Assembly: GCF_000175215.2 (NCBI RefSeq)
Contig: NC_014819.1
Coordinates: 1-64,000 of the forward strand
Direction: 5' to 3'
Origin: Asticcacaulis excentricus CB 48
GTDB lineage: Bacteria > Pseudomonadota > Alphaproteobacteria > Caulobacterales > Caulobacteraceae
DNA length: 64,000 bases
Shown: in pieces, positions 54,648-63,212 of the stretch
Numbering within the stretch: the stretch's first letter is position 1
Layout of the letters: every line of letters starts with the position of its first letter
Notes under the pieces: generated by a model
Told to the model about the DNA's origin: nothing
The model's database searches: none
Seen by the model: only the letters and a program-made list of their open reading frames with translations
Position numbers and translations under genes: made by a program

Positions 54648-54724
54648 ACTTGCGGCCCTTCGGGTGTCCGTTTCCCATATGGGAGCTACGTGCCAAGGGA
54701 GCCGAAAGGCTCCCTTTGGTTTTT
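54648..54724 (+). ncRNA. Candidate ~77-nt small RNA
   Basis: Between a consensus promoter and a strong terminator lie short stems: GACAC with GTGTC enclosing a GCGGCCC loop, and TCCCATATGGGA. No open frame fits. It could be a plasmid antisense RNA, or an RNA linked to the PemK-like gene just upstream. Ends are estimated from the promoter and terminator. Confidence 0.6.
54693..54724 (+). terminator. Strong rho-independent terminator
   Basis: CCAAGGGAGCC, GAAA tetraloop, GGCTCCCTTTGG and a T5 tract. Confidence 0.85.
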
Positions 54725-54787
54725 GTGCGCATCCCGACGTGAGCTTGCAGCCTCGCGCCTCCCCTCACATCCATTTCGATACATCGT

Positions 54788-55267
54788 CTAGTGACGGCTG
54801 GCCGTTCGCGTATCGAAGCCTCTAAGTGCCTGCTCGAAGCTTTGACGCCGAAGACCTTCCAACATAGCTACCTTCTCCTCTTCGGAGACAACCCTCTGAT
54901 TGAAGCCCGGATTGCAACTGGGGTCGAGGATAATTGGAAAGGCTTTTTCATCGCCTTCTGGTGACCGGCCGGTGACGTGGCTCTCGTAGCCCGCCTTGAG
55001 CCGTTTCACCGGTACATCGCATACGACCATACAGGCGGCGGCCGTACTCAACCGATCGAGGCCACGAGCATTGCACAGCCACTGGAAATCTCTGCGTTCA
55101 AGCCACAGGGTGAGATGCGATAAACCCGCGCAGCGCGCCAAGTCGATTGAGTGAACGAGCCGTCCCTCTACTCGATCGACCGGGGTGCCCGCAGCCGACT
55201 GCGCGGCATGGGCAGACATCAGTTCGACCAAATGCTGAAAAGCAAAATGCGGATTTCGTGCGCTCAT
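54788..55267 (-). CDS. Hypothetical protein
   Basis: A 159-residue soluble protein with HSIDLARCAGLSHLTLWLER and KVAMLEGLRRQSFEQALRGF. The start is not supported by a good ribosome site; ATG 55219 is an alternative. No family recognised. Confidence 0.5.
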   Translation of the reverse strand: MSARNPHFAFQHLVELMSAHAAQSAAGTPVDRVEGRLVHSIDLARCAGLSHLTLWLERRDFQWLCNARGLDRLSTAAACMVVCDVPVKRLKAGYESHVTGRSPEGDEKAFPIILDPSCNPGFNQRVVSEEEKVAMLEGLRRQSFEQALRGFDTRTASRH

Positions 55268-55504
55268 TGAGGGATGATGCCGCTGTTCGCCACGCAGTCA
55301 ACTGGGCGGGTTGGACATTCACGTCGGACGCTGCACCCTACGTGTGCCCAAGCCTGCGCGCTAAAGGACTTGCGACTTTTTACGTCGCCCAATCGATTTC
55401 TGACGATTTTGTGATGATCGCCGCCGTGATTTCGAACGAATCTTCGCCTATGTAGAAGTTGTCGCCGGGATCATCCCCCCCCCCTCGAATCCGGCGGCAT
55501 GCAG

Positions 55505-55533
55505 CGGGCGTCCTTTTGCGAGGACGCCCGTTT
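55505..55533 (+). terminator. Perfect 9-bp hairpin in the greA leader
   Basis: CGGGCGTCC, an 8-nt loop and GGACGCCCG followed by TTT, 27 bp before the greA-like start. It could be a terminator or an attenuator. The gap 55268-55559 holds no other supported feature. Confidence 0.55.
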
Positions 55534-55559
55534 GACGTTTGTAAGCCTGAAGGTGACCG

Positions 55560-56039
55560 ATGAGCGTGGCGTTCACACGAGAAGAAGACCTTGAGGCCAC
55601 CGCGGCTGACCTGCCTGATCGGCCGATCTCGCCGCATCCCAATCTGGTGACCCCTGAAGGTCTCGCCGAACTGGAAGCAGCCTTTGCCTCCGCGAAGGCT
55701 GCGTATCAGGCGGCCCAGTCCAGTGACACGGTCAGCCAGGATCGTACGGCCATGGCCCGCGCGACGCGCGATCTGCGCTACTACACGGCCCGCCTCGGTT
55801 CTGCCCAGCCCGTTGCGCCCGTAGCGAATGCGAACAAGGTCGTCTTCGGATGCACGGTCGAGATTGCGCGCGACGATGGCCGGGTCCAGACTTTCAAGAT
55901 CGTCGGCGAAGACGAGGCCAATCCTAAGGTAGGCAAGATCTCTTATGTGTCACCGCTGGCGCGGGCGCTTCTGGGCCGCGAGGCTGGAGATGAAACGCAG
56001 ATCTCCGGGGCGAGCGTGGAAATCCTGACAGTCAAATAA
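55560..56039 (+). CDS. GreA/GreB-family transcription elongation factor
   Basis: The 159-residue protein has the GreA layout: an N-terminal coiled coil (TPEGLAELEAAFASAKAAYQ) and an FKBP-like C-terminal domain with FKIVGEDEANPKVGKISYVS and PLARALLGREAGDE. It would bind RNA polymerase and rescue stalled complexes. Plasmid-borne copies like this are known beside accessory genes. It sits alone on the plus strand, with a hairpin at each side. Confidence 0.88.
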   Translation: MSVAFTREEDLEATAADLPDRPISPHPNLVTPEGLAELEAAFASAKAAYQAAQSSDTVSQDRTAMARATRDLRYYTARLGSAQPVAPVANANKVVFGCTVEIARDDGRVQTFKIVGEDEANPKVGKISYVSPLARALLGREAGDETQISGASVEILTVK

Positions 56040-56041
56040 AA

Positions 56042-56076
56042 CGGCCAGAGCGGTTTACATGCACCCGCCCTGGCCG
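56042..56076 (+). terminator. Hairpin after greA
   Basis: CGGCCAGAGCGG pairs with CCGCCCTGGCCG. No U tract follows, so efficiency is uncertain. Confidence 0.5.
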
Positions 56077-56117
56077 GAAGACTACATAGAAATGTAAAAC
56101 GCGATCGCGCCCTGTCC

Positions 56118-56489
56118 TTAATTCCCAAACCGCCAAGCGGGCCCATCCTGCCCGTCATCGGCGGTGGAAAGCGCCTGAGGCAGGTAGGCGGCATTGCCTT
56201 GCACAACTCTCGCATCCCTTACGGGCGTTTCGTCGAGAACGGCCACGTGTGTGACCCGATCATCCTCGACCTCGACATTGACGGGCACCCTGAACTGAAA
56301 AACGACCTGCCAACCGCCTGTATCCGGTGGCGCGTCCGCCTCTGGCAATGCCCGGCAACCCTTGAAGGCGCATCGGTTGCGGTCTTTCAAGCCCTCATCG
56401 TAACCGAAGTGGAAGGCCGTGGTGCTGTGGATCTGGCACGGCAGTCCACCTTTGCCGGCGCGATAGCCGAGCGTCCATTGATTCTGCAT
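56118..56489 (-). CDS. Hypothetical protein downstream of the antirestriction gene
   Basis: The 123-residue product starts after GAGGGG and follows the ardB-like gene by 12 bp. It is basic at the N-terminus (WTLGYRAGKGGLPCQIHST) with beta segments later (WQVVFQFRVPVNVEVEDDRV). No family recognised; probably cotranscribed with the antirestriction gene. Confidence 0.6.
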   Translation of the reverse strand: MQNQWTLGYRAGKGGLPCQIHSTTAFHFGYDEGLKDRNRCAFKGCRALPEADAPPDTGGWQVVFQFRVPVNVEVEDDRVTHVAVLDETPVRDARVVQGNAAYLPQALSTADDGQDGPAWRFGN

Positions 56490-56501
56490 TGTCCCCTCGC
56501 C

Positions 56502-56924
56502 TCAGTCGATGGCTCTGGAAATCAGGACAGACTCAGGGTGGCGATAAGAGAACTCCCTCAGCTTTTCGTAGTTGGTCGCAATCGCGTCCGAGGGATAGCG
56601 AAACGACAGGTGGGACAGGGTGAAAAGGGTCGCGACGATGCCCGCCGCATCCTCGCTCATCTCGTCATCGAAGAAGTTGCCGTCGCACATCAATCGCATC
56701 TGGCCGTAGCCGGTCGGGGCCGAGTAAAGCGCGCCGTTGTGGGTGCGGTAATAGTTCCAGAGCCCACCTCGATAGTCGCGGCACAGATTGCTGAGAATAT
56801 CGAAGATGTAGTTCTCCGCCATGATGAGCGGCACGCCCGGCAAGAGCTTCGGAATGAAGCTTCCGCGTTCCTCGTCGGGAATCAGGGTGATGGGAGAAAC
56901 GGCGGCAACCAGGGCTTGGGACAT
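56502..56924 (-). CDS. ardB: ArdB/KlcA-type antirestriction protein
   Basis: The 140-residue protein has the family pattern: IPDEERGSFIPKLLPG, DYRGGLWNYYRTHNGALYSA, and EMSEDAAGIVATLFTLSHLS. Such proteins block type I restriction enzymes and protect incoming plasmids. The start follows GGAGG. Confidence 0.88.
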   Translation of the reverse strand: MSQALVAAVSPITLIPDEERGSFIPKLLPGVPLIMAENYIFDILSNLCRDYRGGLWNYYRTHNGALYSAPTGYGQMRLMCDGNFFDDEMSEDAAGIVATLFTLSHLSFRYPSDAIATNYEKLREFSYRHPESVLISRAID

Positions 56925-57182
56925 GAAAAAGGCCTCCTTCAGGCGTTAAATCCGCCTTCCGAAGACCTCTCTTTTTCTTTTCAGCTGTCTGCGGGGCCGA
57001 TGTCTGTCGCTCAGGCTGGCTCGCCTTTTTCTAGTGCCTACCGCCCATGAAACCGTTGCCATACTTACATCTCGTACCAAGACAGGCATCGGTCCAGCGG
57101 CATTGGTATCGGCCATGACGCGACCGTCCGTCCCCATCCCAAAGGGGTGGGGGTATTCAGAGGCTCGGACATTTAAAAGAGC

Positions 57183-57368
57183 CTAACCCAGCATCGCCAG
57201 GAGTTGCGCGTCGGTCATGTCGGTGATGTCGACAAGTTCGGACGTGGCGAGTGTTTCATGGATTTCCATGAAACGAACGAGCTGTTGGTGATCGACAAGG
57301 CCGGCCTCCTGCGCGAGCTCGGCAGGGATGCTATTTGCAAACGCCGCTTTGGAAATGATGTCGGTCAT
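57183..57368 (-). CDS. 61-residue hypothetical protein
   Basis: ATG at 57368 gives an acidic helical peptide: SIPAELAQEAGLVDHQQLVR and VDITDMTDAQLLAMLG. It follows the DUF6927-like gene by 74 bp. The ribosome site is weak (AGAAG). Confidence 0.45.
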   Translation of the reverse strand: MTDIISKAAFANSIPAELAQEAGLVDHQQLVRFMEIHETLATSELVDITDMTDAQLLAMLG

Positions 57369-57442
57369 GGCTATCTTCTGTTTCGATACTACGGCCGAAA
57401 GCCCTAAAAAAAGCAATTGCGATCCCATAGGGGGCTGAGCGA

Positions 57443-58033
57443 TCAATTCGCGGGCTCAGATACGGCAACCACCTCGAACTGCCGCTCGCTGATCTTCGGA
57501 ATTCGATAGAGGCCGCCATTGGCCGCCCGATAGACGGTACGCATCCGCCCTCTGCGCGAATACTGAACCACCGTAAACTCGGTGTGCCGTGTCCCGTCAA
57601 CGAATGGAATGGGTTCGGCAAACTTCAAGCGACTGCCGGGCGCCGGAGGTTTACCGCTCCGCTTTGTCTTCGTATAGGCGCGGCACCGCTCGCGCCAGTT
57701 TCGCGCATATTCACTGTCGGTCTCGGTCAGTAAATCGAGAATACCGGCAGGGCACTTGGATGCCACCGGCCCCATGTCCTCGCACATGTCCTTGTATCCG
57801 AAGACCAGACCATCCTTGGCGCGTGGACAGGACTTGGTCAGAACGACCGCGGCCCAGACCTGACGCTTCCCCTCCGGTTTGCTCACACTTTCGACAGCCG
57901 CGTAATAGACGCTTCCCACCTTTGCCGACTTGAGTGGGCGCGCCTTCACACCTTCGTTCTCCCAGGTGAGGGTTTCGTCGAGATAGTCTTTCGATGTTTT
58001 TCCGTTGAGGGAATAGAGGAAGGTCCAGCCCAT
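57443..58033 (-). CDS. DUF6927-like plasmid protein
   Basis: The 196-residue product starts after AAAGGAGC. MGWTFLYSLNG, VYYAAVESVS and GLVFGYKDMCEDMGPVASKC plus CPAGILDLLT match the plasmid-associated family I know as DUF6927. Function not known. Confidence 0.7.
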   Translation of the reverse strand: MGWTFLYSLNGKTSKDYLDETLTWENEGVKARPLKSAKVGSVYYAAVESVSKPEGKRQVWAAVVLTKSCPRAKDGLVFGYKDMCEDMGPVASKCPAGILDLLTETDSEYARNWRERCRAYTKTKRSGKPPAPGSRLKFAEPIPFVDGTRHTEFTVVQYSRRGRMRTVYRAANGGLYRIPKISERQFEVVAVSEPAN

Positions 58034-58167
58034 ATCTTGCTCCTTTGCGCAGGTTCAATCGGGCCGTCCCTTCCTTCGTCTTTCGAGACGACCGGGACAG
58101 GGCCGTCGAAATCGCGTTCCCACACACACTCGACACGCGTTCGATAGAGCCTTGAAACGCCTGTCGT

Positions 58168-58551
58168 TTAGCCGCGTTTCGGAAGCTGGTATCCGGCAGG
58201 CACGAATCCGCAGAAGGTGCGGGCGATGTAGCGGATACGGTACAACTCATCCAACGTGATCCTGCCCACCAACTCCGCACCGCGGGCGTTGAGATCCATG
58301 GTCTGAACCTGATTGGCGAGGGCGACGGATGGCCTGTCATCCTTGAGCGAGGTGATGGGAACCTCCCAGCCCATGTTGCGAATTTTCGTCGTCATCGGCA
58401 CACAGATCATCATGCCACTCTTGTTGAAGGCTTGCTTCGAAAGAACGACAGCCGGGCGTTTGCCTTGTTGCTCATGCCCGGCTGAGGGATCAAAATCTGT
58501 GTAGACGACGTGACCTTCATCGGGGATGAAGTGCGCGTTGTCGTCAGTCAA
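58168..58551 (-). CDS. mazF: MazF endoribonuclease toxin
   Basis: The 127-residue toxin has GHVVYTDFDPSAGHEQQGKR, PAVVLSKQAFN, MICVPMTTKI and QVQTMDLNARGAELVG, all MazF landmarks. It cleaves mRNA. It starts inside the mazE stop (ATGA), ensuring coupled synthesis. Confidence 0.93.
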   Translation of the reverse strand: MTDDNAHFIPDEGHVVYTDFDPSAGHEQQGKRPAVVLSKQAFNKSGMMICVPMTTKIRNMGWEVPITSLKDDRPSVALANQVQTMDLNARGAELVGRITLDELYRIRYIARTFCGFVPAGYQLPKRG

Positions 58552-58817
58552 AGCAACTCCTCCCCGCGCGGTTTACCCTTCAGGAGAGAGGCATCGACGG
58601 TGTCGGGCGACATGCCGAACGTCAACTCGTCAAAGAGCCTGTTATGTTCTGCCTCCTCATCCGAGGGCATATGGAAAGGCTCGACGACGATCTTACCGTC
58701 GATGAAGTCCATCCGGAAGCGCAAGCTCGGTGTCAGATTATGCGCTGCTGTGAAGTCCTTCGGCATATGAAGGGCAAGGCTGTTGCCTGATTTCTTGAGA
58801 TGGGTGATGACGGACAT
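58548..58817 (-). CDS. mazE: MazE antitoxin
   Basis: ATG at 58817 gives 89 residues. The AbrB-type swapped-hairpin N-terminus (SVITHLKKSGNSLALHMPKD) binds DNA, and the acidic C-terminus (PSDEEAEHNRLFDEL) would cover the toxin. The palindrome upstream is its likely operator. Confidence 0.92.
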   Translation of the reverse strand: MSVITHLKKSGNSLALHMPKDFTAAHNLTPSLRFRMDFIDGKIVVEPFHMPSDEEAEHNRLFDELTFGMSPDTVDASLLKGKPRGEELL

Positions 58818-58834
58818 GATGGGTCTCCCACAGA

Positions 58835-58851
58835 GGATTACATTGTAATCC
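58835..58851. promoter_or_regulatory. MazE operator palindrome
   Basis: GGATTACATTGTAATCC is a perfect 8-1-8 palindrome ending 17 bp before the mazE start. AbrB-type antitoxins autoregulate through such sites. Confidence 0.7.
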
Positions 58852-59234
58852 CGTTTCGGCCGGGGGGCAAGGCGGAACGGTTTACGCCTCATTACTCGCC
58901 CCCTTCGTTTCCGGGACGAGCTGGTCGAACGCCCTCACCTTCTCTTTCGACCAGCGGTGACGGGGGGAGACGGGCGGAACTTACCGATGGCATTTCCAAC
59001 GCGTGCGCGAGGGATCGAGGCCGAAGGCGAAGACCCGCGAAGCGGGGCTGACCTGCGACGAGCCCGGTCTGGCCACCGGCCGGACGCGCCACCGCAACGA
59101 GCGTTCTCAATGCGCGCCTGTCATCCATGTATGGGATATTGCATAGCATGATTACGCTGAACCGCGTATCGTTAAATCAACCACCAACGAGAGGTTTCCC
59201 GACCAAAATAGGAAAAGACCTCAAGAGCGGATGG
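58852..59234. other. GC-rich spacer with dispersed repeat
   Basis: No supported gene. It holds the second copy of the 60-bp repeat and further short GC hairpins. Confidence 0.45.
59011..59067 (+). repeat. 60-bp dispersed repeat, copy 2
   Basis: The counterpart of 51173-51233, four bases shorter. Confidence 0.75.
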
Positions 59235-59266
59235 AAGGCCCTGACTCTTAACGGAGCCAGGGTCTT
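59235..59266. terminator. Hairpin terminator after the defence pair
   Basis: AAGGCCCTG pairs with CAGGGTCTT, with T4 on the plus strand. It lies 18 bp after the minus-strand rloB-like stop and may work for both directions. Confidence 0.5.
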
Positions 59267-59283
59267 TTAGCATTTGGGGGTGG

Positions 59284-59850
59284 TTAAGCCTCATCTACGA
59301 TGGTGACCAGGCCAATCGCAATCAGTAGCGACAATAGATCAGGCTCGACGTCGCCGGCGCGCGCCACATGCTCCACAGTCAACGCGCGCATGTAGTCCAT
59401 TGCCGTCATGCCCTTCGCGTAACCGCCCCAGAGCTTTTCAAGTTGTGCGGTTGCTGCGGCGGCCGACGGTGGACGACGAGTGGTATGGCCCTCGAAATGA
59501 CGAACGAGAAGGGCTTCGTGCGTCGGGTCCTGCCAGATTACGGTGACACCCAGGCGCTCGGCCAGACGGCGCGCCTTATCCGCCCGATCCGGGGTCAGGC
59601 GGTTCTGGTCGGTGTCGAGGAGAGCGTATTTGTGCTCAAAGGGGTCCCGCCGCGCCTCTTCCTTGGCGATGTAGTCCTCCATCCATTCCAAACGCGCCAG
59701 GGCGTCACCGCCTCGTAATTTCGGCGGATCGATATGGACAAACAAACCTTTCTCGTCTGCGCGCCGCCGAAGGTGAACCGCATATCCAATCTCGGACTCG
59801 CCCTCACACCCGACCAGGATGCGCGTGCGCTCTCGCTGTTGCTTTTTCAT
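59284..59850 (-). CDS. RloB-like TOPRIM-type defence protein
   Basis: The 188-residue protein begins RTRILVGCEGESEIGYAVHL, the Glu motif of TOPRIM-like RloB proteins, with YALLDTDQNRLTPDRA providing the acidic residues. Its start shares TGATG with the ATPase stop. RloB-type proteins are effectors paired with AAA ATPases in phage defence (RloAB, PARIS-like). The exact activity is unknown. Confidence 0.75.
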   Translation of the reverse strand: MKKQQRERTRILVGCEGESEIGYAVHLRRRADEKGLFVHIDPPKLRGGDALARLEWMEDYIAKEEARRDPFEHKYALLDTDQNRLTPDRADKARRLAERLGVTVIWQDPTHEALLVRHFEGHTTRRPPSAAAATAQLEKLWGGYAKGMTAMDYMRALTVEHVARAGDVEPDLLSLLIAIGLVTIVDEA

Positions 59851-61088
59851 CAGCCAATCACCGGTACACCGCCGAACGCACCCGACAGGTATTTTTTGTA
59901 CAGATTCGCCGAGCGTCGGACGGCCTCCTTGTCTTCCCGCGCCGCGACATCGGTTAGCGAATAGATGGATGTGCGACCGCCAGTGTCCTTCTCGGCGATC
60001 ACCACCTCTTCCTTAACCAGATATTCAAGCAAGGTCGCCGAGTGACAGCTCATCCAGATCTGCGCGTCCTCCCGGTTTCGGGTTTCATTGTCGTAGAACC
60101 ACCTCAGTATCTCCGGAAGGACCAGAGGATGGATAAGCGTGTCGAACTCGTCCACCAGCGCTACGGCTCCTTCATCCAGCGCAATCGTCAATAGGGGGAA
60201 CAAACGAACGAAGGCCTGCGTACCCTGACTCTCCAGATGCCAGGGCAATTCGCGACCGTGACCACTATGCTTAAAGCGTGCCTCAGGTCCGCGATTGGGC
60301 ACATCCTCGATGCGCAACTGCTCGATGCCAACGTCAATCCGGCTGAGATCGCGATTGAGCTTGGCAAGCATAGAGGGGCTACGCTGCAGGAAGGTCATCA
60401 GATCGGTCTCACCAACCGTCATCGCCAGGCCGCCGAGGTTGGTGAAAACCTGTCGCGCAATGTTTGCGTAGAATTCTGCCGGCGGGAAATTGAAGTAGCT
60501 AAAGGACGAGATCACCGACGCATCGGCTCGAAGCGTGGAAATGAGATGACGAAACTTCGTGCCAAGCCTGAACGTCACGGAATCCGTCAGCGTTTCCCCT
60601 ACGCGTTCAAACACGCGCACCCATTTTCCGCGCCCCTGCGGGCGTTGCTGGAGGGTCTCGGACACCACATGATCGACTTGACCGTCCTTCATCTGCACGA
60701 CGAGCTCGTAGCGTAACAGACCGTATTCCGGGTCTTCTTCGTTCTCTTCGAAATGCGGGTTCATTACGGCGCCGAGCTCAACAGCTATACGTGTCGGCGA
60801 CATTGCCGACTCTTCATCATTGAACGGGTATCCGCGAATGCTCTTCATTTCGGGCAGTGCCGAGGCTGAAATGAAGGCGGTGACGAAGCTGAGGGCTTGC
60901 AGGATCGTCGTCTTCCCTGACGCATTTGCTCCGTAGATGGCCACCACCTTGGGAACACGCATCTCAGACCCCGGATAGACTGCGGCAAATCGGCCATCGG
61001 AGTCCGGCACATTTGCCGCTACGGTCAGGTCGAGAACCTGCGTTTCTCTGATCGAATAGAAGTTTTCGATCTCAATCTTATACAACAT
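59850..61088 (-). CDS. RloA-like AAA/ABC-type ATPase, defence sensor
   Basis: The 412-residue protein has IENFYSIRETQVLDLTV at its start, Walker A VAIYGANASGKTTILQALSF, and Walker B and D-loop ALVDEFDTLIHPLVLPEIL followed by WMSCHSATLLE. These mark the AAA15/21 OLD-related family. Coupled to the RloB-like gene it forms a two-gene abortive-infection type system. A dyad lies upstream. Confidence 0.82.
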   Translation of the reverse strand: MLYKIEIENFYSIRETQVLDLTVAANVPDSDGRFAAVYPGSEMRVPKVVAIYGANASGKTTILQALSFVTAFISASALPEMKSIRGYPFNDEESAMSPTRIAVELGAVMNPHFEENEEDPEYGLLRYELVVQMKDGQVDHVVSETLQQRPQGRGKWVRVFERVGETLTDSVTFRLGTKFRHLISTLRADASVISSFSYFNFPPAEFYANIARQVFTNLGGLAMTVGETDLMTFLQRSPSMLAKLNRDLSRIDVGIEQLRIEDVPNRGPEARFKHSGHGRELPWHLESQGTQAFVRLFPLLTIALDEGAVALVDEFDTLIHPLVLPEILRWFYDNETRNREDAQIWMSCHSATLLEYLVKEEVVIAEKDTGGRTSIYSLTDVAAREDKEAVRRSANLYKKYLSGAFGGVPVIG

Positions 61089-61110
61089 GGCACTCTCCCA
61101 GGGTCTATAA

Positions 61111-61127
61111 TTGGGATTTTAACCCAA
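61111..61127. promoter_or_regulatory. Dyad upstream of the defence operon
   Basis: TTGGG-ATTTTAA-CCCAA lies 22 bp before the ATPase start, within an AT-rich promoter segment that includes TTGACA on the minus strand (61131-61136). It may be an operator. Confidence 0.45.
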
Positions 61128-61167
61128 AAATGTCAATCTTTTGATTACAGAGAGAGATTGGGAAGAT

Positions 61168-61186
61168 GCCCCCGTGAAGCGGGGGC
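61168..61186. terminator. Hairpin after the DUF2493 gene
   Basis: GCCCCCG, 5-nt loop, CGGGGGC, 8 bp after the minus-strand stop; no strong U tract. Confidence 0.45.
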
Positions 61187-61194
61187 TGCGGCCC

Positions 61195-62124
61195 TTAGGC
61201 CGCTACCTTCGCTGCGTTGGCGGCGACCTTGAAGACCGGAATGCCGCGCTCCGATGCCTTCTGCGAGATGTTCAGAACGATACCCGACGGCTCGGCATCC
61301 TGCGCATTGGTTGGATTGACCGGAGTCGGCATGTAGAAGACCATGACCGGCTTCAGGGCCAGCAGGGTATCGTTGGCAACGAACGGGGCGCGGCGACCGG
61401 CGGCTTTCGAGAAATCCGCCTTGTGTACGATCACGTTGTTAGACCGGGCCCACATCATCGCGATCTTTTCTGAACCCAGATTACCCGTGCAGGCCAGTTG
61501 CATGTCCGGGCACTGCGAGCGCGCATAGTTCAGCGCCGCGAATATCCGTTCGGCATCTGCTTGCGTGTTGGCCGATTGAACGCCGCGGAAGACAACGTAG
61601 CGCGCGGTCGGTTCTGCCCCCTTCTGGGCGTGCTGACGCTTACGGCGCAGGGTCTCACCGGCCTCCATGACGGCGTAGGTGGTCAGACGGTTTGAGGCCG
61701 AACCGCGATAGGGCGTCCAGACGTCACCGGTCTGAACTTCGTAAGTCAGCTCGGCCTGCTTGCGGAAGGTCTCCAGCACAACGGCAACGGCTTCGAAATA
61801 GCGGGACTTTTCGGTGGCGTCCTGAATCTGGGTGTCTTTGACCTCAGAGCCGTCGAATTCACGGTGCAGGCCGTTGAGTTCGAGGGTGGCGCGGTCATAT
61901 TCGCGCTCGATACGCTGTTGCGCCGCGTGAATGCCGCCGATGATGCAGTGGGCGATCATGCTGGCGTGCTCCTCCAGCGCGTCCTTGCCGAAGGTGTCGA
62001 TAATCTCGGTGATGAGGACACGACCCAGATGCTCCACTTCCCCATAAGACGGAAAGGGGCGCGGATCGGAAGTTTGCGAGACGATGAAGTCGTAGGACGG
62101 GGTGTCAGCGGCGAAAAGAGACAT
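61195..62124 (-). CDS. DUF2493 (SLOG-like) plasmid protein
   Basis: ATG at 62124, after AAGGATC, gives about 309 residues. The N-terminal half is helical (HASMIAHCIIGGIHAAQQRI). The C-terminal half has the SLOG-type Rossmann pattern RYVVFRGVQSANTQADAERI, ACTGNLGSEKIAMMWARSNN and VIVHKADFSK. This is a common backbone gene of alphaproteobacterial plasmids; its ligand is unknown. Confidence 0.75.
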   Translation of the reverse strand: MSLFAADTPSYDFIVSQTSDPRPFPSYGEVEHLGRVLITEIIDTFGKDALEEHASMIAHCIIGGIHAAQQRIEREYDRATLELNGLHREFDGSEVKDTQIQDATEKSRYFEAVAVVLETFRKQAELTYEVQTGDVWTPYRGSASNRLTTYAVMEAGETLRRKRQHAQKGAEPTARYVVFRGVQSANTQADAERIFAALNYARSQCPDMQLACTGNLGSEKIAMMWARSNNVIVHKADFSKAAGRRAPFVANDTLLALKPVMVFYMPTPVNPTNAQDAEPSGIVLNISQKASERGIPVFKVAANAAKVAA

Positions 62125-62588
62125 GAGCGTGATCCTTAAAGGTCGAATGAAGGAAACCGATTGACGGTGAGGCCAATGCGATCTGGCCCCTGAACCCGAC
62201 CGTCCGCCGCCAGGGGCGCGCACAAGGGGTCGCCGCAGGCGACAAGCGAAGCGCCTGCCCCTTGTGCGATTGAGCCACGAAGCGGTGGCAGGGCTTCAGA
62301 GATAAGAGCCAGATCGGAGAGCGAACCTAAGACCCTCCGGTTTCCTCGACCCGGACACGCGGGCGAGACGCTAAACCTCGTTTGACTCAGAGATGAAACC
62401 AGCGCTCCGCCTCGGCTTCGGCAGGTGAAGTCTTGGTCGACGGCACCGTTCAGCGCCGCACACCTGTACGCGTGGCAAGGACCGCGCTGTATGACGGCCG
62501 TGGCCTGCCGAACGCAAAAGCTGGACCCGACATCACGACCGCACGCTATCGATAGGTGGGATGTCGGGACACTCCACGCTCGCACATG
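62125..62588. other. 464-bp spacer
   Basis: GC-rich, with short inverted repeats such as GCAGGCGACAAGCGAAGCGCCTGC; no gene supported. Confidence 0.4.
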
Positions 62589-63212
62589 TCACCCCGGTCG
62601 GAGGCGATCCTGCCAATGCCGATAGAGCGCCTGAACATCCCCACTGGTCACAAGTGCCATAACGGGCTGCAGGTCCGCTTCCGGCAGTCCAACGATTTCA
62701 GTTCGAGCCGCATGGCCACGGCCTCATCATCGAAGCGCTGGCCGATGCGCTTGGCGAGATTGCCTCCGACAATCATATAGGGCTCCACATTGCGGGGCAC
62801 GACAAAGCGGGTTCCGATGATCGCCCCTTCAACGACACACGCATGGCATGATGATGGCCTCCGACCCGATCCATACGTCGTTGCCGATTACGGTGTCTCC
62901 GGCGGGCAGATATCCGTTGGCCGCACCTGTGAAGGTCCGGACGTTCCGCATCCAGAAGAACGGAAAGGTGCTGATCCAGTCATGCCGATGGCCCTGATTG
63001 CCCGCCATGATGAAGGCGGCACCGGACCCGATGGAACAGAAGCTGCCGATACGCAGCTTGTCCGCATGCTCATCTGGCAGCAGAAGGCGGGCACAGTCGT
63101 CGAAACCGTGTCCGTGACAGTAGCCGGAATAGCGACCGACGATGATTTTGGGGTGGGTCACCTGTTTATCGAGGGTGATGCCCTTGAACGGCCTCTCGAA
63201 AACCCTGGCCAT
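62589..63212 (-). pseudogene. CatB/Vat-type acetyltransferase with two frameshifts
   Basis: The first part, RVFERPFKGITLDKQV to DDCARLLLPDEH and IGSFCSIGSGAAFIMAGNQG, is a left-handed beta-helix xenobiotic acetyltransferase, related to chloramphenicol acetyltransferase CatB. After IIMPCV the frame shifts. EGAIIGTRFVVPRNVEPYMI and VGGNLAKRIGQRFDD continue in another frame, then a second shift gives MALVTSGDVQALYRHWQDRL and the stop. It is probably inactive. Confidence 0.8.

Noticed and set aside
51170..59070. CRISPR array from the GC-rich repeat
   Set aside because: Only two copies 8 kb apart, with no regular spacing and no cas genes.
62136..62585. 149-codon minus-strand frame
   Set aside because: Cys/Arg/Ser-rich composition typical of GC shadow frames, no ribosome site, and it lies over inverted repeats.
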